Shown: positions 36,978-49,257, numbered from the stretch's first letter. The stretch: 64,000 bases of DNA from Pseudomonas sp. FP198 (GCF_030687895.1 NZ_CP117452.1:4146501-4210500), one strand, 5' to 3'. Made by a program: numbers and translations. Notes: a model not told the origin generated them from the sequence alone.

Positions 36978-38143
36978 TATTTGCCCTCCGCAGCTTTGAC
37001 GACTTGTTGAGCAGCGTCGGTCAGGCTGGTAGCAGCGATGATGTTCAAACCGCTTTCTGCCAGTACTTTAGCGCCCAGTTCAGCGTTGTTGCCTTCAAGG
37101 CGCACAACAACCGGGATTTTCACGCCGACTTCTTTCACGGCGCCGATGATGCCTTCGGCAATCATGTCGCAGCGAACGATGCCGCCGAAGATGTTGACCA
37201 GTACTGCAGCGACGTTGGAGTCGGACAGGATGATCTTGAACGCTTCGGTAACGCGTTCCTTGGTAGCACCGCCGCCCACGTCGAGGAAGTTGGCTGGCTT
37301 GCCGCCATGCAGGTTGACGATGTCCATGGTACCCATGGCCAGGCCGGCACCGTTGACCATGCAGCCGATGTTGCCTTCCAGCGCTACGTAGTTCAGTTCG
37401 AACTTGGCAGCGTGCGCTTCGCGCGGATCGTCCTGCGACGGATCGTGGAAAGTCTTCAGCTTAGGCTGACGATACATGGCGTTGGCGTCGATGTTGATCT
37501 TGGCATCGAGGCAGTGCAGATCGCCGTCGGCCTTGATCACCAGCGGGTTCACTTCCAGCAGGGCCAGATCGTGATCCTGGAACAGTTTGGCCAGACCCAC
37601 GAAGATCTTGGCGAACTGGGCAACCTGCTTGCCTTCCAGGCCCAGCTGGAAAGCCAGCTCGCGACCCTGGAATGGCTGTGCGCCAACCAGTGGATCGATG
37701 GTGGCCTTGAGGATTTTCTCAGGGGTGTCGTGAGCGATTTTCTCGATGTCCACGCCACCTTCGGTGGAAGCCATGAACACGATGCGGCGGCTCGAACGGT
37801 CAACGACAGCGCCCAGGTACAGCTCTTTAGCGATATCAGTGCACGATTCAACCAGGATCTTGGTGACTGGCTGACCGTTGGCGTCAGTCTGGTAAGTCAC
37901 CAGACGCTTGCCCAGCCACTGCTGTGCGAAGGCTTTGGCGTCTTCTTTGCTGCGAACCAGCTTGACGCCGCCCGCTTTACCGCGACCACCGGCGTGAACC
38001 TGGGCTTTGACAACCCATTCGCTGCCGCCGATCTTGTCGCAAGCTTCTGCTGCCGCTTCCGGGGTGTCTACCGCGTAACCGGTGGATACTGGCAGGCCGT
38101 ACTCAGCGAACAGCTGCTTACCCTGATACTCGTGAAGATTCAT
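36977..38143 (-). CDS. sucC: Succinyl-CoA synthetase beta subunit
   Basis: The ATP-grasp beta subunit (388 residues) makes ATP or GTP from succinyl-CoA with SucD. The standard N-terminus [18 protein letters not shown] sets the ATG at 38143; the frame stays open to 38206. [26 protein letters not shown] and [14 protein letters not shown] are typical nucleotide and succinate site segments. It follows lpdG after a 196-bp spacer with a strong hairpin. Confidence 0.98.
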   Translation of the reverse strand: MNLHEYQGKQLFAEYGLPVSTGYAVDTPEAAAEACDKIGGSEWVVKAQVHAGGRGKAGGVKLVRSKEDAKAFAQQWLGKRLVTYQTDANGQPVTKILVESCTDIAKELYLGAVVDRSSRRIVFMASTEGGVDIEKIAHDTPEKILKATIDPLVGAQPFQGRELAFQLGLEGKQVAQFAKIFVGLAKLFQDHDLALLEVNPLVIKADGDLHCLDAKINIDANAMYRQPKLKTFHDPSQDDPREAHAAKFELNYVALEGNIGCMVNGAGLAMGTMDIVNLHGGKPANFLDVGGGATKERVTEAFKIILSDSNVAAVLVNIFGGIVRCDMIAEGIIGAVKEVGVKIPVVVRLEGNNAELGAKVLAESGLNIIAATSLTDAAQQVVKAAEGK

Positions 38144-38218
38144 GCTTATTACCGTCTTCGTTAGGTACTGCGCATTCGGTGCTGCACCGTTGTGGTGCCG
38201 CACCACCTGTGACTGCTG

Positions 38219-38257
38219 CTTGCGTAGCGTTCCGGTTAACCGGTGCCGCTACGCAAG
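38219..38257. other. Stable hairpin in the lpdG-sucC spacer
   Basis: An 11-bp perfect stem, cttgcgtagcg (38219-38229) with cgctacgcaag (38247-38257), encloses the palindrome ccggttaaccgg. No T-run follows on either side, so it is not a standard terminator. Its position between lpdG and sucC in one transcript suggests an RNA processing or stability element. Confidence 0.7.
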
Positions 38258-38339
38258 ACTGCGTCCAGCGGACATTCCGCGGTGAGTCTTGCACGCAAGG
38301 CTCGCGACGGGCCGCACCGCCGTGGTTTCTTATTATCCG

Positions 38340-39779
<1,440 letters not shown>

Positions 39780-39802
39780 TCATTCCTTTTCGAATCAAAC
39801 CG

Positions 39803-39874
39803 GACGGTCACTTGTGGTGACCGTCGAGGGACGAAACCGGTTGTTTCAGCAAGAGGCCGGTCAACAGACCGGCC
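39803..39874. other. Two small hairpins in the sucB-lpdG spacer
   Basis: gacggtcac (39803-39811) pairs with gtgaccgtc (39817-39825), and ggccggt (39855-39861) with accggcc (39868-39874). Neither has a T-run. They occupy most of the 111-bp spacer and, with the lpdG-sucC hairpin, show that spacers of this operon are structured in RNA. Confidence 0.6.
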
Positions 39875-39887
39875 CTCGCGGCGAAAA

Positions 39888-41111
39888 TCAGATATCCAGC
39901 AGCAGACGAGCCGGATCTTCAAGCAGGTTCTTGATGGTGACCAGGAACGTCACGGCTTCTTTGCCGTCGATCAGGCGGTGATCGTAGGACAGTGCCAGGT
40001 ACATCATCGGACGAATCACGACTTGACCATTGATCGCCATCGGACGCTGCAGAATGTTGTGCATGCCGAGGATAGCCGCTTGTGGCGGGTTGACGATCGG
40101 GGTCGACATCATCGAACCGAATGTACCACCGTTGGTGATGGTGAACGTACCGCCGGTCATCTCTTCGATGGACAGCTTGCCGTCACGGGCCTTCTTGCCG
40201 AAGGTGGCGATGCCGCCTTCGATTTCGGCCAGGCTCATCAGCTCGGCGTTGCGCAGTACCGGAACCACCAGGCCACGGTCACTGGAGACCGCGACACCGA
40301 TGTCGGCGTAGCCGTGGTAGACGATGTCGGAACCGTCGATCGACGCGTTGACGGCCGGGAAGCGTTTCAGCGCTTCGGTGGCAGCCTTGACGAAGAACGA
40401 CATGAAGCCCAGGCGTACGCCGTTGTGGGACTTCTCGAACAGATCCTTGTACTTCGAACGCAGGGCCATGACTTCGGTCATGTCGACTTCGTTGAAAGTG
40501 GTCAGCATCGCCATGTTCGACTGGGCTTCGACCAGACGCTCGGCAACCTTGGCGCGCAGGCGGGTCATCGGTACGCGTTTTTCCACGCGGTCGCCGGCAG
40601 CGAACACTGGCGCGGAAGCGGCAGGTGCGGCTGGCTTGGCGGGTGCTGCGGCCGGTGCGGCTTTCTTGGCGGCAACGGCGGCAACCACGTCTTCCTTGGT
40701 CACGCGACCACCCTTGCCGGTGCCGGCAACGGAAGCGATGTTGATACCATTTTCTTCAGCCAGCTTGCGAGCAGCCGGGGCAGCGACTGGATCGTCTTCG
40801 CCCGATGCAGCAGGAGCCGCGGCCTGAGCGGCAGCCGGTGCAGCGGCAGCGGCTGGAGCGGCGGCGGCAGCGCCGCCCTCTTCGATCGAGCCCAGGACCT
40901 GGTTCGACAGAACGGTAGCGCCCTCTTCGGCGATGATTGCGCCCAACACGCCGTCGGCTTCGGCCAATACTTCCAGCACGACCTTGTCGGTCTCGATGTC
41001 GACGATCAGGTCGTCACGCTTGACGGCCTCGCCTGGTTTCTTGTGCCAGGTGGCAACGGTGCCATCGGCAACCGATTCCGGGAATGACGGGGCTTTGATT
41101 TCGATAGCCAT
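39888..41111 (-). CDS. sucB: Dihydrolipoyllysine succinyltransferase (E2 of 2-oxoglutarate dehydrogenase)
   Basis: The 407-residue core of the complex. The lipoyl domain is at about 1-76, with the lipoylated Lys43 in ETDKVVLEV. An Ala/Pro-rich linker follows, then a peripheral-subunit-binding domain near 108-145 ([20 protein letters not shown]), a second Ala/Pro linker, and the catalytic domain ending in [15 protein letters not shown] with catalytic His and Asp. It is translated just after sucA (44-bp spacer). Confidence 0.98.
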   Translation of the reverse strand: MAIEIKAPSFPESVADGTVATWHKKPGEAVKRDDLIVDIETDKVVLEVLAEADGVLGAIIAEEGATVLSNQVLGSIEEGGAAAAAPAAAAAPAAAQAAAPAASGEDDPVAAPAARKLAEENGINIASVAGTGKGGRVTKEDVVAAVAAKKAAPAAAPAKPAAPAASAPVFAAGDRVEKRVPMTRLRAKVAERLVEAQSNMAMLTTFNEVDMTEVMALRSKYKDLFEKSHNGVRLGFMSFFVKAATEALKRFPAVNASIDGSDIVYHGYADIGVAVSSDRGLVVPVLRNAELMSLAEIEGGIATFGKKARDGKLSIEEMTGGTFTITNGGTFGSMMSTPIVNPPQAAILGMHNILQRPMAINGQVVIRPMMYLALSYDHRLIDGKEAVTFLVTIKNLLEDPARLLLDI

Positions 41112-41155
41112 TATCTGTGGGTCCTTAAAATTCGGTTTCAGTCAGCACGAAGGCG

Positions 41156-43987
41156 TTAAACAGTGAAGGCATCTTGCAGCAGTTTTTCCTGCTGCTCGGC
41201 GTGCATCGACGCATAACCACACGCAGGGGCAGCAGAAGCGTCACGACCGGCGTACTCCAGGCCCAGGGCCTTGTTATGGTTGCCGATGCTGCGACGCAGG
41301 TGATGCTGGCTGCTGTACCACGCGCCCTGGTTCATCGGTTCTTCCTGACACCACACCACGTGGGTGAGGTTGGTGTAAGGCGCGATGGCCTCCATCAGGT
41401 CGTCTTCCGGGAACGGGTAGAGCTGCTCGATACGCACAATGGCGATGTCTTCGCGGCCTTCGGCACGACGTTTTTCCAGCAGATCGTAGTAGACCTTGCC
41501 GCTGCACAGGATCAGGCGAGTCACCTTTGCCGCGTCCAGGGTATCGATTTCCGAGATAACGGTCTGGAAGGAGCCTTCGGCCAGGTCTTCGAGCGTGGAA
41601 ATCGCCAGCTTGTGGCGCAACAGCGACTTGGGCGTCAGCACGATCAGCGGCTTGCGCAGCGGACGGATGACCTGGCGACGCAGCAGGTGGTAGATCTGCG
41701 CCGGGGTCGTCGGTACGCAAACCTGGACGTTGTGCTCGGCGCACAATTGCAGGTAACGCTCCAGACGTGCCGAAGAGTGCTCCGGCCCCTGCCCTTCATA
41801 ACCGTGTGGCAGCAGCATGGTCAGGCCGCAGAGACGACCCCACTTGTGCTCGCCGCTGGTGATGAACTGGTCGACAACCACCTGGGCACCGTTGGCGAAG
41901 TCGCCGAACTGGGCTTCCCAGATCACCAGCGCATTCGGCTCGGTGGTGGAATAGCCATATTCGAACGCCAGGACGGCTTCCTCGGACAACAGCGAATCGT
42001 ACAGGTCGAAACGTGGCTGGCCTTTGTACAGATGTTGCAGCGGGATGTAGGTGCTGGCGTCTTTCTGGTTGTGCAGCGCCGCGTGGCGGTGCGAGAAAGT
42101 ACCGCGGCCTACGTCCTGGCCGGTGATGCGAATCGGATGACCTTCGAACGCCAGGGTCGCGTACGCCATGGTTTCGGCGTAACCCCAGTTGATCGGCAGG
42201 CCGCCGGCTTGCATCTTCTGGCGGTCTTCGTAGATCTTCGCGACCTGGCGCTGGACCACGAAGCCTTCCGGGATTTCCAGCAGCTTGGCGGACAGTTCCT
42301 GCAAGGTCTTGAGGTCGAAGCGCGTGTCGTGACGCGCGGTCCAGGCGTGGCCCAGGTAAGGACGCCAGTCCACGAACAGTTCCTTGTTCGGTTCCTTGAC
42401 CAGGCTTTTTACGACGTGCAGGCCGTTGTCCAGAGCGTTGCGATATTCATCGACTTTTTCCTGGACGCGCGCGGCATCCAGAACGCCGCTCTGGGTCAGG
42501 CGATCGGCGTACAGCTCGCGGGTGGTGCGCTGCTTGGCGATCTGCTGGTACATCAGTGGCTGGGTACCGCTTGGCTCGTCGGCCTCGTTGTGGCCGCGAC
42601 GACGGTAGCAGACCAGGTCGATCACCACGTCGCGCTTGTACTGCATGCGGTAGTCGATGGCCAACTGGGTCACGAACAGCACGGCTTCCGGGTCATCGCC
42701 ATTCACATGGAGAATCGGCGCCTGGATCATTTTCGCGACGTCGGTTGCGTACTCGGTGGAACGCGAGTCCAGCGGGTTGCTGATGGTGAAACCAACCTGG
42801 TTGTTGATGACGATGTGAACCGTACCGCCAGTCTTGAAGCCGCGGGTCTGCGACATCTGGAAGGTTTCCATGACCACGCCCTGACCGGCGAATGCCGCGT
42901 CACCGTGGATGGAGATCGGCAACACCTTCTCGCCAGTCGGATCGTTGCGACGATCCTGGCGGGCACGGACCGAACCCTCGACCACCGGGGAAACGATTTC
43001 CAGGTGGGACGGGTTGAAGGCCATGGCCAGGTGGACTTCGCCACCGGTGGTCATCACGTTGGACGAGAAGCCCTGGTGGTATTTCACGTCACCGGAACCC
43101 AGCTCGACCTTCTTCTTGCCTTCGAACTCGTCGAACAGCTCGCGCGGGTTCTTGCCGAAGGTGTTGACCAGTACGTTCAGGCGACCACGGTGGGCCATGC
43201 CGATGACGACTTCCTTGGTACCGTAGGAGCCGGAACGCTGGATCAGCTCGTCGAGCATCGGGATCAGGCTTTCGCCGCCTTCCAGGCCGAAACGCTTGGT
43301 GCCCGGGTATTTGGTACCCAGGTATTTCTCCAAACCTTCACCGGCGGTGACGCGCTCGAGCAAGTGGCTCTTGATGTCGGCGGAGTACGTCGGACGGCCA
43401 CGAACGCTTTCCAGACGCTGCTGGAACCACTGGCGCTGCTCGGAATCGGTGATGTGCGTGAATTCAGCGCCGATGGTGCGGCAATATGTCTGCTGCAACG
43501 CTTCGTGAATTTCGCGTAGGCTCGCTTCCTCTTTGCCGATGAACAGGTCGCCGGCACGGAAGGTCGTATCAAGATCGGCATTGGTCAAGCCGTAATGAGT
43601 GATCGACAGGTCTGCAGGTGCAGGACGCTGCCACAGCCCCAGCGGGTCCAGCTGGGCTGCCTGGTGGCCGCGCATCCGGTAGGCCTGGATCAGTCGCAGT
43701 ACTTCAACTTGCTTCTTCTCATGCTCGGAGCTCACGCTGCCGGCAGACACCGGTTGAGCGCGGCGCTGGTTCTTTGCCAGCAGCACGAAATGATCGCGAA
43801 TCGTCGAGTGCGAAACATCGGTGGCAGAGTTACCGTCAGCCGGCAACTTCTGAAAGTAGGTGCGCCATTCTTCTGGCACAGCGTTAGGGTCGTGCAGGTA
43901 GAGCTCGTAGAGCTCTTCCACATAGGCAGCGTTACCACCGGAGAGGTGGGCACTGTTCCACATGCGCTGCATCACGCTTTCTTGCAT
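41156..43987 (-). CDS. sucA: 2-oxoglutarate dehydrogenase E1 component
   Basis: The 943-residue thiamine diphosphate enzyme that decarboxylates 2-oxoglutarate and succinylates the lipoyl group of SucB. The short N-terminal tail that binds the complex (NSAHLSGGNAAYVEELYELY) is present. VVIGMAHRGRLNVLVN, HGDAAFAGQGVVMETFQMS and VINNQVGFTISNP form the cofactor region, and the C-terminal half has the transketolase-like pyrimidine domain with QDVGRGTFSHRHA. GAGGGTG lies 8 bases before the ATG. It is separated from sdhB by 262 bp. Confidence 0.98.
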   Translation of the reverse strand: MQESVMQRMWNSAHLSGGNAAYVEELYELYLHDPNAVPEEWRTYFQKLPADGNSATDVSHSTIRDHFVLLAKNQRRAQPVSAGSVSSEHEKKQVEVLRLIQAYRMRGHQAAQLDPLGLWQRPAPADLSITHYGLTNADLDTTFRAGDLFIGKEEASLREIHEALQQTYCRTIGAEFTHITDSEQRQWFQQRLESVRGRPTYSADIKSHLLERVTAGEGLEKYLGTKYPGTKRFGLEGGESLIPMLDELIQRSGSYGTKEVVIGMAHRGRLNVLVNTFGKNPRELFDEFEGKKKVELGSGDVKYHQGFSSNVMTTGGEVHLAMAFNPSHLEIVSPVVEGSVRARQDRRNDPTGEKVLPISIHGDAAFAGQGVVMETFQMSQTRGFKTGGTVHIVINNQVGFTISNPLDSRSTEYATDVAKMIQAPILHVNGDDPEAVLFVTQLAIDYRMQYKRDVVIDLVCYRRRGHNEADEPSGTQPLMYQQIAKQRTTRELYADRLTQSGVLDAARVQEKVDEYRNALDNGLHVVKSLVKEPNKELFVDWRPYLGHAWTARHDTRFDLKTLQELSAKLLEIPEGFVVQRQVAKIYEDRQKMQAGGLPINWGYAETMAYATLAFEGHPIRITGQDVGRGTFSHRHAALHNQKDASTYIPLQHLYKGQPRFDLYDSLLSEEAVLAFEYGYSTTEPNALVIWEAQFGDFANGAQVVVDQFITSGEHKWGRLCGLTMLLPHGYEGQGPEHSSARLERYLQLCAEHNVQVCVPTTPAQIYHLLRRQVIRPLRKPLIVLTPKSLLRHKLAISTLEDLAEGSFQTVISEIDTLDAAKVTRLILCSGKVYYDLLEKRRAEGREDIAIVRIEQLYPFPEDDLMEAIAPYTNLTHVVWCQEEPMNQGAWYSSQHHLRRSIGNHNKALGLEYAGRDASAAPACGYASMHAEQQEKLLQDAFTV

Positions 43988-44249
43988 GCTTGGTCACCCT
44001 CGATTAGGGGAACACCACCGGCGAAAACACCGAGCAAACTTGCAGAAGTCCGAGTGCAGCGACTAAAACAAGCCACTTAGGATCACGCTGATAGTCCGGG
44101 TACCAGCCCGGATGCCCCTGCTTGTCTCATTTCTTCAAAATAAGAACGGCCGCTTTGTGAGTGGCTGTTCTGGTTATAGCCAGGACGTGGGTTGAAGCCC
44201 ACGCCCTCGCCTTTACGGGTACAGCGGTTCTACGGGTACAGCAGCTGAA
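43988..44249. other. sdhB-sucA intergenic spacer
   Basis: This 262-bp spacer inside the sdh-suc cluster holds two short hairpins: ccgggtaccagcccgg near 44097-44112, and cgtggg/cccacg at 44186-44203. A 12-base direct repeat tacgggtacagc lies near the sdhB stop. I found no convincing promoter on the minus strand, so sucA may be read through from sdh or have a weak promoter here. Confidence 0.5.
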
Positions 44250-44954
44250 TCACACGCCGTTTTGCAGCAGCATGTTACGTACGTGACCGATGGCCTTAGT
44301 CGGGTTCAGGCCTTTCGGGCAGACGTTGACGCAGTTCATGATCCCGCGGCAGCGGAATACGCTGAACGGGTCATCCAGTGCGGCCAGACGCTCGGACGTC
44401 TTGGTGTCACGGCTGTCTGCCAGGAAGCGATACGCTTGCAGCAGGGCGGCCGGGCCCAGGAACTTGTCCGGGTTCCACCAGAACGATGGGCACGAGGTCG
44501 AGCAGCAGGCGCACAGGATGCACTCGTACAGACCGTCGAGCTTTTCACGCTCTTCAGGAGACTGCAGACGCTCGATGGCCGGAGCCGGCGTGTCGTTCTG
44601 CAGGAATGGCTTCACCTTCTCGTATTGCTTGTAGAAGATGCTCATATCGACGACCAGGTCACGGATGACCGGCAGACCTGGCAGCGGACGAACGATCAGC
44701 TTGTTGCCCTTGACCACCGCCGACAGCGGCGTGATGCAGGCCAGGCCGTTCTTGCCGTTGATGTTCATGCCGTCGGAGCCGCAAACGCCCTCGCGGCACG
44801 AGCGACGATAGGAAAAACCTTCGTCCTGCTCTTTGATCAAGGCCAGCACGTCCAGCACCATCAGGTCTTTACCACCGGTATCGACCTGGAAGTCCTGCAT
44901 GAACGGCGCGGCGTCCTGATCAGGGTTGTAGCGATAAACACTGACTTGCAACAT
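44250..44954 (-). CDS. sdhB: Succinate dehydrogenase iron-sulfur subunit
   Basis: The 234-residue electron-transfer subunit of complex II. The [2Fe-2S] ligands are in SCREGVCGSDGMNINGKNGL, the [4Fe-4S] ligands in ECILCACCSTSCP, and the remaining cluster ligands in FRCRGIMNCVNVCPKGLNP. The ATG at 44954 is supported by AAGGG 9 bases upstream; a GTG three codons earlier overlaps that ribosome site. It follows sdhA after an 11-bp spacer. Confidence 0.97.
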   Translation of the reverse strand: MLQVSVYRYNPDQDAAPFMQDFQVDTGGKDLMVLDVLALIKEQDEGFSYRRSCREGVCGSDGMNINGKNGLACITPLSAVVKGNKLIVRPLPGLPVIRDLVVDMSIFYKQYEKVKPFLQNDTPAPAIERLQSPEEREKLDGLYECILCACCSTSCPSFWWNPDKFLGPAALLQAYRFLADSRDTKTSERLAALDDPFSVFRCRGIMNCVNVCPKGLNPTKAIGHVRNMLLQNGV

Positions 44955-44965
44955 AGCGGTCACCC

Positions 44966-46738
44966 TTAATAAGTCCGGACTTTTGGTTCGAAAGTCGGAA
45001 CAGTCTTCGGCGAGAAGTTCACGGCACGCTTGGTAACGCGCTTATCACCCGGGAAGTACAAGGTGTGGCACAGCCAGTTTTCGTCGTCACGGTCTTCATA
45101 GTCTTCGCGGGCGTGGGCACCACGGGACTCTTTACGCACTTCAGCCGCGATGGCGGTGGCTTCGGCCACTTCCAGCAGGTTCTGCAATTCCAGCGCTTCG
45201 ATACGGGCAGTGTTGAACGCCTGCGACTTATCGTTGATCTTCACGTTGGCAATTCGTTCACGCAATTGCGCCAGCTGGGCAATACCCTTCTGCATGTATT
45301 CGCCGGTACGGAACACACCGAAGTAGTTCTGCATGCAGCTTTGCAGCTCGCGACGCAGGGTGGCGACGTCTTCGCCTTCGGTACGCTCGTTGAGACCGGC
45401 CAGACGCTTGAGGGCCACGTCGATGTCGGTGTCGCTGGCGTCGCGGTATTCGATACCGTCGGTCAGCGCTTTTTCCAGGTGCAGGCCGGCAGCGCGGCCG
45501 AATACCACCAGGTCGAGCAGCGAGTTGCCGCCCAGGCGGTTGGCACCGTGCACGGATACGCACGCCACTTCACCCACTGCAAACAGGCCAGGGATGATTT
45601 GGTCCACGCCTTCGGCGTTCTGGGTGATTGCCTGGCCATGAATGTTGGTGGCAACGCCGCCCATCATATAGTGGCAGGTTGGAACCACTGGAACCGGCGC
45701 AACGACTGGATCGACGTGGGCGAAGGTCTTGGACAGTTCGCAGATACCTGGCAAGCGGCTGTGCAGCACTTCTTCGCCGAGGTGGTCGAGCTTGAGCATC
45801 ACGTGGTCGCCGTTCGGGCCACAGCCGTTACCGGCAATGATCTCTTTAACCATCGAACGAGCCACGACGTCACGACCGGCAAGGTCCTTGGCGTTCGGAG
45901 CATAACGCTCCATGAAACGCTCGCCGTGCTTGTTGATCAGGTAACCGCCTTCACCACGGCAGCCTTCGGTGACCAGTACACCAGCGCCGGCGATGCCGGT
46001 CGGGTGGAACTGCCACATTTCGATGTCCTGCACCGGCACGCCGGCACGCAGGGCCATGCCGACGCCGTCACCGGTGTTGATCAGGGCGTTGGTGGTGGAC
46101 GCGTAGATACGGCCCGCACCGCCGGTCGCCAGCACGGTGGCTTTGGCGCGGATGTAGGTGGTTTCGCCGGTTTCGATGCAGATCGCGATCACGCCGACGA
46201 AGGCGCCGTCCTGGTTCTTCACCAGGTCAACGGCGTAGTACTCGTTCAGGAACGTGGTACCGGCCTTCAGGTTGCCCTGGTAAAGGGTGTGCAGCAGTGC
46301 GTGACCGGTACGGTCGGACGCCGCGCAAGTACGCGCAGCCTGGCCGCCCTTGCCGTAGTCCTTGGACTGGCCACCGAACGGGCGCTGGTAGATGCGGCCG
46401 GTTTCGGTACGCGAGAACGGCAGACCCATGTGGTCCAGCTCGAACACTGCGGCCGGGCCTTCCTGACACATGTATTCGATAGCGTCCTGGTCGCCGATGT
46501 AGTCGGAACCCTTGACGGTATCGTACATGTGCCAGCGCCAGTCATCGTTCGGGTCGGCCGAAGCGATGGCGCAAGTGATGCCACCCTGGGCGGAAACGGT
46601 GTGCGAACGCGTCGGGAAAACCTTGGTGATCACGGCAGTCTTGTGACCGCCCTGTGCCAGTTGCAGCGCTGCGCGCATGCCGGCACCGCCACCACCAATA
46701 ATGATGGCGTCGAAAGAAATCGTTGGAATGTTAGCCAT
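44966..46738 (-). CDS. sdhA: Succinate dehydrogenase flavoprotein subunit
   Basis: The 590-residue catalytic subunit of complex II, oxidising succinate to fumarate. The FAD motif is [20 protein letters not shown]. The histidine in [12 protein letters not shown] is the usual covalent FAD attachment site. The active-site region [20 protein letters not shown] and the Arg-bearing [18 protein letters not shown] are present. It lies 3 bp after sdhD. Confidence 0.98.
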   Translation of the reverse strand: MANIPTISFDAIIIGGGGAGMRAALQLAQGGHKTAVITKVFPTRSHTVSAQGGITCAIASADPNDDWRWHMYDTVKGSDYIGDQDAIEYMCQEGPAAVFELDHMGLPFSRTETGRIYQRPFGGQSKDYGKGGQAARTCAASDRTGHALLHTLYQGNLKAGTTFLNEYYAVDLVKNQDGAFVGVIAICIETGETTYIRAKATVLATGGAGRIYASTTNALINTGDGVGMALRAGVPVQDIEMWQFHPTGIAGAGVLVTEGCRGEGGYLINKHGERFMERYAPNAKDLAGRDVVARSMVKEIIAGNGCGPNGDHVMLKLDHLGEEVLHSRLPGICELSKTFAHVDPVVAPVPVVPTCHYMMGGVATNIHGQAITQNAEGVDQIIPGLFAVGEVACVSVHGANRLGGNSLLDLVVFGRAAGLHLEKALTDGIEYRDASDTDIDVALKRLAGLNERTEGEDVATLRRELQSCMQNYFGVFRTGEYMQKGIAQLAQLRERIANVKINDKSQAFNTARIEALELQNLLEVAEATAIAAEVRKESRGAHAREDYEDRDDENWLCHTLYFPGDKRVTKRAVNFSPKTVPTFEPKVRTY

Positions 46739-46741
46739 GAA

Positions 46742-47110
46742 TCAGATACCCCAGAGAATCTGCACACCCCAGACGAAGTAAGCGAACATCGCAACGCCGC
46801 ATACTGCCTGGAAGAGGAAACGTACGGCAGTCGCCGACTTGCCGAACGCCATCTGCGTCAGGTAGTCGGTCGCGATGGTCCACATGCCGACCCAGGCGTG
46901 AGCGCCGAGTGCGACAAGTGCCAGCAGACTGAAGATACGCATCCAGTTGTTTGCAAACAGTTCGTGCCATTGGGCGTAGCCCAGGCCGGGGTTGGCTACC
47001 ACATATCCGATCAGGAAGATGAAATAAGCCGCGAGAACGACCGCAGAGACACGCTGCGCCATCCAGTCATAGAGGCCCGAACGCGAGAGGTTCGTGACGT
47101 TGGTTACCAT
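46742..47110 (-). CDS. sdhD: Succinate dehydrogenase membrane anchor subunit
   Basis: A 122-residue protein with three membrane helices. GLYDWMAQRVSAVVLAAYFI carries the Arg and nearby residues of the quinone site, and ALGAHAWVGMWTIATDYL contains the heme-ligand histidine region. With SdhC it anchors SdhAB and binds heme b and ubiquinone. Its start overlaps the sdhC end by 7 bases. Confidence 0.95.
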   Translation of the reverse strand: MVTNVTNLSRSGLYDWMAQRVSAVVLAAYFIFLIGYVVANPGLGYAQWHELFANNWMRIFSLLALVALGAHAWVGMWTIATDYLTQMAFGKSATAVRFLFQAVCGVAMFAYFVWGVQILWGI

Positions 47111-47478
47111 ATCCAGACTCCTGCCAGAACGATTACCACCACGGAAACGGCGATAACGATTTTCGAGCCCAGCTTGCCGCCTTCCAGCGTCTCACCGATG
47201 CCCATGTCCATGATCAAGTGGCGCACGCCGGCTACCAGGTGATACAGCAAGGCGGACAGGATGCCCCAAATCACTAGCTTGGCTAGCGGACTGGTCAGAC
47301 ACGCTTTCACCTGACCGAAGCCTTCTTCCGAATCGAGCGACTTGTCCAATGCATAAAGCATGATGGCCAGGCTGACGAAGAGGATGACACCGGAAATACG
47401 GTGAAGAATGGACGTGTAAGCAGTGACTGGGAGTTTGATGGTCCTTAGGTCTAGGTTTACAGGTCGTTGGCTTTTCAC
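47104..47478 (-). CDS. sdhC: Succinate dehydrogenase cytochrome b556 subunit
   Basis: A 124-residue protein with three membrane helices. RPVNLDLRTIKLPVTAYTSI and the signature ILHRISGVILF start it, and LLYHLVAGVRHLIMDMG holds the heme-ligand histidine. The GTG at 47478 gives the usual N-terminus (M/V)KSQRPVNLDL, although the bases before it (gaaaaaaaagcc) form a poor ribosome site; a TTG at 47511 would add 11 residues. It is the first gene of sdhCDAB, about 130 nt downstream of its predicted promoter. Confidence 0.93.
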   Translation of the reverse strand: MKSQRPVNLDLRTIKLPVTAYTSILHRISGVILFVSLAIMLYALDKSLDSEEGFGQVKACLTSPLAKLVIWGILSALLYHLVAGVRHLIMDMGIGETLEGGKLGSKIVIAVSVVVIVLAGVWIW

Positions 47479-47614
47479 GGCTTTTTTTTCACACTGAAGA
47501 GCCCCTAACAATCAGGGCAAAGTTGTTGGGGCGCGCACTGGTCAGGTACTCACCACCCAGGGAGTGACGACCCCCAAGAAAGCAGGCCCAAAAGCCCCTG
47601 GCGGTCGGTGGCCG

Positions 47615-47643
47615 AGTATAGACAGTTAGGCTACTAATGACAA
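47615..47643 (-). promoter_or_regulatory. Sigma-70-type promoter of sdhCDAB
   Basis: On the minus strand, TTGTCA (plus 47638-47643) and TATACT (plus 47615-47620) are 17 bp apart. Both hexamers differ from consensus at one position (TTGACA and TATAAT). The transcript would have a leader of about 130 nt before sdhC. Confidence 0.85.
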
Positions 47644-47757
47644 CGCGTTCACCTTCCCCTAATAGCGCATTGCACATGCAGGGCAAAAGGCGTAAACGGC
47701 AGGCAATTTCGCGGAAAAAGTCCGGTTAAAGCCTTCTGGAGCAAGACTTTAGGCAAA

Positions 47758-47785
47758 TTGACATTCGGATTTATCTCACTATAGT
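47758..47785 (+). promoter_or_regulatory. Sigma-70-type promoter of gltA
   Basis: A consensus TTGACA (47758-47763) is followed after 16 bp by TATAGT (47780-47785). The predicted start near 47792 leaves a leader of about 50 nt containing AGGAGG before the gltA ATG. It is back to back with the sdhC promoter, about 115 bp apart. Confidence 0.85.
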
Positions 47786-47843
47786 GGTGCGGGCCCTGCG
47801 TGGGGGGTCTGTCTGATGATTCCAAGCATTAATAGGAGGCCAC

Positions 47844-49133
47844 ATGGCTGACAAAAAAGCGCAGTTGATCATCGAGGGCGCAGCCCCCGTCGAGCTGCCC
47901 ATTTTAACCGGCACCGTTGGTCCCGATGTAATCGACGTACGGGGCCTGACGGCCACGGGCCGTTTCACCTTTGACCCAGGTTTCATGTCGACCGCCTCGT
48001 GCGAGTCGAAAATCACCTATATCGACGGCGACAACGGCATCCTGCTGCACCGCGGCTACCCGATCGAGCAACTGGCTGAAAAATCGGACTACCTGGAAAC
48101 CTGCTACCTACTGCTCAACGGCGAACTGCCGACCGCAGAACAGAAGGCCCAGTTCGTCAGCACCGTGAAGAACCACACCATGGTTCACGAGCAGTTGAAG
48201 ACCTTCTTCAACGGCTTCCGTCGCGATGCCCACCCGATGGCCGTCATGTGCGGTGTTGTCGGCGCCCTCTCGGCCTTCTACCACGACTCCCTGGACATCA
48301 ATAACCCCCAGCATCGCGAAATCTCCGCGATCCGCCTGGTGGCGAAGATGCCGACCCTGGCAGCCATGGTCTACAAGTACTCCATGGGCCAGCCCATGAT
48401 GTACCCGCGCAACGACCTGACCTATGCAGAGAACTTCCTGCACATGATGTTCAACACCCCGTGCGAGATCAAACCGATCAGCCCGGTGCTCGCCAAGGCC
48501 ATGGACCGCATCTTCATACTCCATGCCGACCACGAGCAGAACGCCTCCACGTCCACCGTGCGCCTGGCCGGCTCGTCGGGTGCCAACCCGTTCGCCTGTA
48601 TCGCCGCCGGTATCGCCGCGCTCTGGGGCCCTGCCCACGGCGGCGCGAACGAAGCGGTACTGACCATGCTCGATGAAATCGGCGATGTCTCGAACATCGA
48701 CAAGTTCATCGCCAAGGCCAAGGACAAGAACGATCCGTTCAAGCTGATGGGCTTCGGCCACCGGGTCTACAAGAACCGCGACCCGCGCGCCACCGTCATG
48801 AAGCAGACCTGCGACGAAGTGCTCAAGGAACTGGGGATCAAGAACGATCCGCAACTCGAACTGGCCATGCGCCTGGAAGAGATCGCCCTGACCGACCCGT
48901 ACTTCATCGAGCGCTCGCTGTACCCGAACGTCGACTTCTACTCGGGGATCATCCTCAAGGCGATCGGCATCCCGACCAGCATGTTCACCGTGATCTTCGC
49001 CCTGGCGCGGACCGTCGGCTGGATCTCCCACTGGAAGGAAATGCTCTCCAGCCCGTACAAGATCGGCCGCCCGCGCCAGCTGTACACCGGCTATGAGTCG
49101 CGTGACATCACCAAGCTGGAAGACCGCAAGTAA
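47844..49133 (+). CDS. gltA: Citrate synthase
   Basis: The 429-residue type II (hexameric, NADH-inhibited) citrate synthase of Gram-negative bacteria, the entry step of the TCA cycle. The N-terminal beta-rich part starts [18 protein letters not shown]. Catalytic segments are [29 protein letters not shown] and [15 protein letters not shown] lies 5 bases before the ATG. It is divergent from sdhCDAB across a 365-bp regulatory region. Confidence 0.98.
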   Translation: MADKKAQLIIEGAAPVELPILTGTVGPDVIDVRGLTATGRFTFDPGFMSTASCESKITYIDGDNGILLHRGYPIEQLAEKSDYLETCYLLLNGELPTAEQKAQFVSTVKNHTMVHEQLKTFFNGFRRDAHPMAVMCGVVGALSAFYHDSLDINNPQHREISAIRLVAKMPTLAAMVYKYSMGQPMMYPRNDLTYAENFLHMMFNTPCEIKPISPVLAKAMDRIFILHADHEQNASTSTVRLAGSSGANPFACIAAGIAALWGPAHGGANEAVLTMLDEIGDVSNIDKFIAKAKDKNDPFKLMGFGHRVYKNRDPRATVMKQTCDEVLKELGIKNDPQLELAMRLEEIALTDPYFIERSLYPNVDFYSGIILKAIGIPTSMFTVIFALARTVGWISHWKEMLSSPYKIGRPRQLYTGYESRDITKLEDRK

Positions 49134-49167
49134 GGCTTGCCTTTCAGTAAGTCTCAAGCTGCACCGG

Positions 49168-49207
49168 AACAGCCCCTGCTTCTTATAAAGAGCAGGGGCT
49201 GTTTTGT
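49168..49207 (+). terminator. Terminator after gltA
   Basis: A 13-bp stem, aacagcccctgct (49168-49180) with agcaggggctgtt (49191-49203), has a 10-base loop and is followed by tttgttt. It lies 35 bp after the gltA stop. Confidence 0.9.
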
Positions 49208-49257
49208 TTATGCCTCTTTATCATCTGATCCAGGAGTTGCTTTGGCAGACCCGACGC

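Noticed and set aside
44215..44242. Direct repeat of acgggtacagc just after the sdhB stop
   Set aside because: It is only two short copies 17 bp apart with no symmetry or link to a gene function, so probably chance slippage.
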